In this document: positions 41,665 through 44,084 of the stretch, one piece after another
How the letters are laid out: every line of letters begins with the position of its first letter
Numbering within the stretch: the first letter of the stretch is position 1
Source: Cyanobacteria bacterium UBA4641
GTDB taxonomy: Bacteria; Cyanobacteriota; Vampirovibrionia; Gastranaerophilales; Gastranaerophilaceae
DNA length: 44,084 bases
Reading direction: 5' to 3'
NCBI GenBank assembly: GCA_002405805.1
Contig: DHMN01000062.1
Span: 12,726 to 56,809, forward strand
Program-made: the position numbers and the translations under genes
The notes under the pieces: generated by a model
The model's input: the letters and a program-made list of their open reading frames with translations, nothing else
Database searches by the model: none
Told to the model about the DNA's origin: nothing

Positions 41665-42987
41665 TTATTGACCCTCTATTTTATTTGTAACTTTATCGCA
41701 AATTTGTTTTATATCAGCAAGGCTTTCAGCCTCTTCTTCATTAGATTCTTTTATGAATAATTTCATTTTATTATAATCAAAAGCTTTTTCCCAACGCGCA
41801 ATAACAACTGTTGCAACGCAGTTTCCGACAAGGTTTACGGTTGTTCTGCCCATATCTAATATTTGGTCGATACCAAGCAAAATTGCAACACCGATTAGCG
41901 GAATATTGAAACTTGCCAAAGTTCCTGCTAGCACAACCAAAGAAACCCTTGGAGCACCTGCAATACCTTTACTTGTAAGCATCAAGGCAAGCATCATCAA
42001 AATTTGTTGGTTTAAGTCTAAATTTATACCGCAAATTTGTGATGAAAAGATAACGGCCATTGCCAAATATAATGTACTGCCATCTAGGTTAAAGGTGTAA
42101 CCTGTCGGCATAACAAAACTGACAATATTTTGCGGAACGCCGAATTTTTCCATAACTTCAATTGCTTTAGGAAAAGCTGCCTCAGAACTTGCTGTAGTGA
42201 ATGCTAAAATTGCAGGTTCTTGGATTGCTTTTAATAAACTTCTGAATGAAATTCTTGCGTATTTGCAGGCTATGAATAAAACCAACAACACGAAAATTGC
42301 AAGCGCTGTGTATAATGAAAAAATAATTTTTGCGTAATTTTTAAGAATAGATAATCCGTTCATTCCAACTGTTGATGCGATTGCGCCAAAAATACCAAGG
42401 GGCGCAAAGTACATTACATATTCCGTAAATTTAAACATTATTTGGGAAACGGAGTTTAACAAATCCATAACAGGTTTGGCTTTTTTGCCGACCGCACAGA
42501 TTGCAATTGCCATAAATATTGAAAATACAACAATTTGCAACAAATTGCCTTCTGACATTGCCTGAACAATACTTGTCGGAAATACGTTTACAATCATTTC
42601 TGAAATTGAAGTGTGAGGAGTTGTAACCGCCATCAAACCTGCTTCTTTTAATAATTCAGGATTGGCAACCGTCCCTGTTACAAAACCTTTCCCAGGGTTG
42701 AATATATTACCGACGGTAAGTCCGATAATCAATGCCAAAGTTGTAACAACTTCAAAATAAACGATTGTTTTTATACCGATTTTACCAAGCTGTTTGGTAT
42801 CTCCATGACCTGCAATCCCTGTAACCAGTGTTGCAAATAACAATGGAGCGATAATCATTTTAACCATGCGCAAAAATATCAAAGCAAAAGCGCGCATTTT
42901 AACCGCTAAATGTGGGGCAAAATGACCGAAAATAACACCAAAAATCAGTGCTAAAAATATCAATACTGTAAGTCGTGAATGTTTCAA
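41665..42987 (-). CDS. Dicarboxylate/amino acid:cation symporter (DAACS family)
   Basis: About 440 aa from TTG 42987 (KHSRLTVL), chosen because GAGAGG lies just upstream; the frame extends to a TTG at 43017 that overlaps the TATAAT box (43011-43006). The fold is GltP/GltPh-like with eight helices and two re-entrant hairpins: TTASSEAAFPKAIEVMEKFG (HP1 serine-rich), PTGYTFNLDGSTLY (TM7 NMDGT-type), TSKGIAGAPRVS (HP2) and LGIDQILDMGRTTVNLVGN (TM8 substrate residues D, R, N). Substrate is probably glutamate, aspartate or a C4-dicarboxylate. It is co-transcribed with ileS. Confidence 0.94.
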   Translation of the reverse strand: MKHSRLTVLIFLALIFGVIFGHFAPHLAVKMRAFALIFLRMVKMIIAPLLFATLVTGIAGHGDTKQLGKIGIKTIVYFEVVTTLALIIGLTVGNIFNPGKGFVTGTVANPELLKEAGLMAVTTPHTSISEMIVNVFPTSIVQAMSEGNLLQIVVFSIFMAIAICAVGKKAKPVMDLLNSVSQIMFKFTEYVMYFAPLGIFGAIASTVGMNGLSILKNYAKIIFSLYTALAIFVLLVLFIACKYARISFRSLLKAIQEPAILAFTTASSEAAFPKAIEVMEKFGVPQNIVSFVMPTGYTFNLDGSTLYLAMAVIFSSQICGINLDLNQQILMMLALMLTSKGIAGAPRVSLVVLAGTLASFNIPLIGVAILLGIDQILDMGRTTVNLVGNCVATVVIARWEKAFDYNKMKLFIKESNEEEAESLADIKQICDKVTNKIEGQ

Positions 42988-43074
42988 TTCTAACCTCTCG
43001 GTTAGATTATAAAACAAACATGCCTGTCATTATACAGCTGGGTAATTTTTGTAAATTTATTTTACAAAATTTCC

Positions 43075-43926
43075 CTAAACTTTATCGGTCTTGTTGTTGT
43101 TTTCTTCGTCCTCTTTTTTGCGTTTAATTCTGTCATAGCACATTTCATTTAAGACTAAATATGTCAACAACAAATAATTAAGTTTGCGCCACAGCGGATT
43201 TTTGTCAGTGAAAAAACTTAATGCACCCCAGTCTTCTTCTGTGTCTTGAAGTCGTTTTTGATATCTTTCGACATTTTTTGAATTAAGTGCAACTTTCTTA
43301 CCGTTGGTAATTTTATACAAATTCCCTTCATAATCACGTCCGAGAATTAGCTGTTTGTGAGTGTTTTTGTCAGCCAAAAGAATTTTGAATTGTTCGGTTG
43401 CGCTATCCGGAAAAATCGCTTTATATTTAAAATCCTCTCCGCTTTCTGTCCTGATTTCGCCTGAGATTGTGTCTTTTTTATTTTTGTCAATGTTCATATC
43501 AAGGCTGATTTTTTGATTATCCAAATTAAAATCCAGTTGATATTTGTTTTTTGCAAGTTTTTGAATATTCGGAGTTTCTACATCGTAAAGTTGTCCGAGT
43601 TGGTAAAATGCAGAACTTACAGAATCTTCTTTGTTATACTTTTGCAAATCTTCGACAAATTCTGTTTTGTCAGGCTCTTCTTCTATTATATTTTCTTTAT
43701 TAAATAGTTTTTTGACATTTGGGTCACTTTGAATTGCAAAAACAACCAGTGAACCTATTGCCATTTTCCTTGCCCAGTCAGGAAGTTTTTCTTTTTTGTC
43801 ATTGTCATTATCATCATTATTATAATTATTTCTGATAGGTGGCTGATTTAGAGAAATTGAAGCCCTAAACGTCGGTTTGTTAGATGTGTTTTGGGTTGTG
43901 TAATTTTGTATCGGATAAATTTTCAT
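43075..43926 (-). CDS. Hypothetical protein with N-terminal TFRA motif and membrane segment
   Basis: About 283 aa from ATG 43926 (MKIYPIQNY); the frame extends to 43947. Residues 19-22 read TFRA, the third example of the x-F-[KR]-[AG] motif in this window. An Asn/Asp-rich disordered stretch (about 30-50) precedes a hydrophobic segment (MAIGSLVVFAIQS). A soluble beta-rich domain (YQLDFNLDNQKISLDMN, SGEIRTESGEDFKYKAIF) and a C-terminal hydrophobic segment (LNYLLLTYLVLNEM) with a charged tail follow. The family was not recognised. Confidence 0.74.
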   Translation of the reverse strand: MKIYPIQNYTTQNTSNKPTFRASISLNQPPIRNNYNNDDNDNDKKEKLPDWARKMAIGSLVVFAIQSDPNVKKLFNKENIIEEEPDKTEFVEDLQKYNKEDSVSSAFYQLGQLYDVETPNIQKLAKNKYQLDFNLDNQKISLDMNIDKNKKDTISGEIRTESGEDFKYKAIFPDSATEQFKILLADKNTHKQLILGRDYEGNLYKITNGKKVALNSKNVERYQKRLQDTEEDWGALSFFTDKNPLWRKLNYLLLTYLVLNEMCYDRIKRKKEDEENNNKTDKV

Positions 43927-43972
43927 AACAATAATATTAAAATACAAACAAAAATAAATTTGTTAATCGGAT

Positions 43973-44002
43973 GGCAGGAAGACAGGATGTCAAGAAGGCA
44001 AG
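43973..44002. repeat. Dispersed 30-nt CTTGCC repeat, second copy (family D)
   Basis: The reverse complement reads CTTGCCTTCTTG, ACATCCTGTC, TTCCTGCC and aligns gaplessly to 17091-17120 at 24 of 30 positions. Both flank convergent or gene-end positions. The rest of the window end (44030-44084) is unassigned, GC-richer and cut off. Confidence 0.65.
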
Positions 44003-44084
44003 TTAATACAAAAAATAAGTATATTATCACCCTGAACTGCGGATTTTGGCAAGTGCGCCGAGTGAGCGTAGTGAACCCAGCACG

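Noticed and set aside
1..44084. CRISPR arrays, tRNA or rRNA genes
   Set aside because: No regularly spaced direct repeats and no tRNA or rRNA consensus segments were recognised; a covariance scan was not possible.

Overview
The window is AT-rich bacterial DNA, densely coded, with short intergenic gaps and standard-code genes that use ATG, TTG and GTG starts. No rRNA, tRNA or CRISPR array was recognised. The best guess for the source is an uncultured gut Cyanobacteria/Melainabacteria lineage (Gastranaerophilales-like). This is an inference from three things: lineage-style hypothetical proteins with a short N-terminal x-F-[KR]-[AG] motif, a GspH/pilin-like prepilin, and the MGLAASQARF-type filament-like protein. 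It is not based on a marker-gene tree.

Left part (1-9.5 kb): a small helical hypothetical protein; a two-gene operon of a degenerate (pseudo) histidine kinase and a MalK/MsmK-type sugar ABC ATPase; a repeat-rich gap; a prepilin-like gene divergent from a small XRE regulator; mutS; a membrane hypothetical; a ~195-nt structured RNA candidate (6S-like) abutting smpB; and smpB. From 8.7 to 12.8 kb, minus-strand genes encode a hypothetical, an OppF-type ATPase, a zinc alcohol dehydrogenase and a sugar-type solute-binding protein. Then rarA, a secreted hypothetical, a 697-aa filament-like protein with terminal coiled coils, and a CorC/CNNM-type CBS membrane protein.

Middle (18.6-29.2 kb): three tandem paralogous small membrane proteins sit beside a minus-strand, podovirus-like structural cassette. 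Its order of transcription is LuxR-type HTH, amidase, tail-nozzle-like protein, major capsid, holin-like, scaffold-like, adaptor-like, small terminase, unknown, GNAT, portal, large terminase, small membrane protein. All frames are open, but no integrase, replication gene, receptor-binding protein or classical repressor is visible. This is either a compact cryptic prophage or a domesticated particle (GTA-like) locus, and it is the strongest candidate for an undescribed system here.

Right part (29.2-44.1 kb): a 550-bp gap with a perfect 34-bp palindrome, a receiver/GAF-like hybrid histidine kinase with dxr, the rsmA-ispE pair, gshA (plant/GCS2 type), a CDF metal exporter, a secreted hypothetical, dnaB, and a gltP-like symporter-ileS operon whose IleRS carries HVGT in place of HIGH.

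Across the window there are four families of short dispersed intergenic repeats, two of them hairpins with compensatory base changes between copies. A recurrent promoter layout places a TANNNT box 5-7 nt before the start codon of genes lacking a Shine-Dalgarno site, which suggests frequent leaderless mRNAs.
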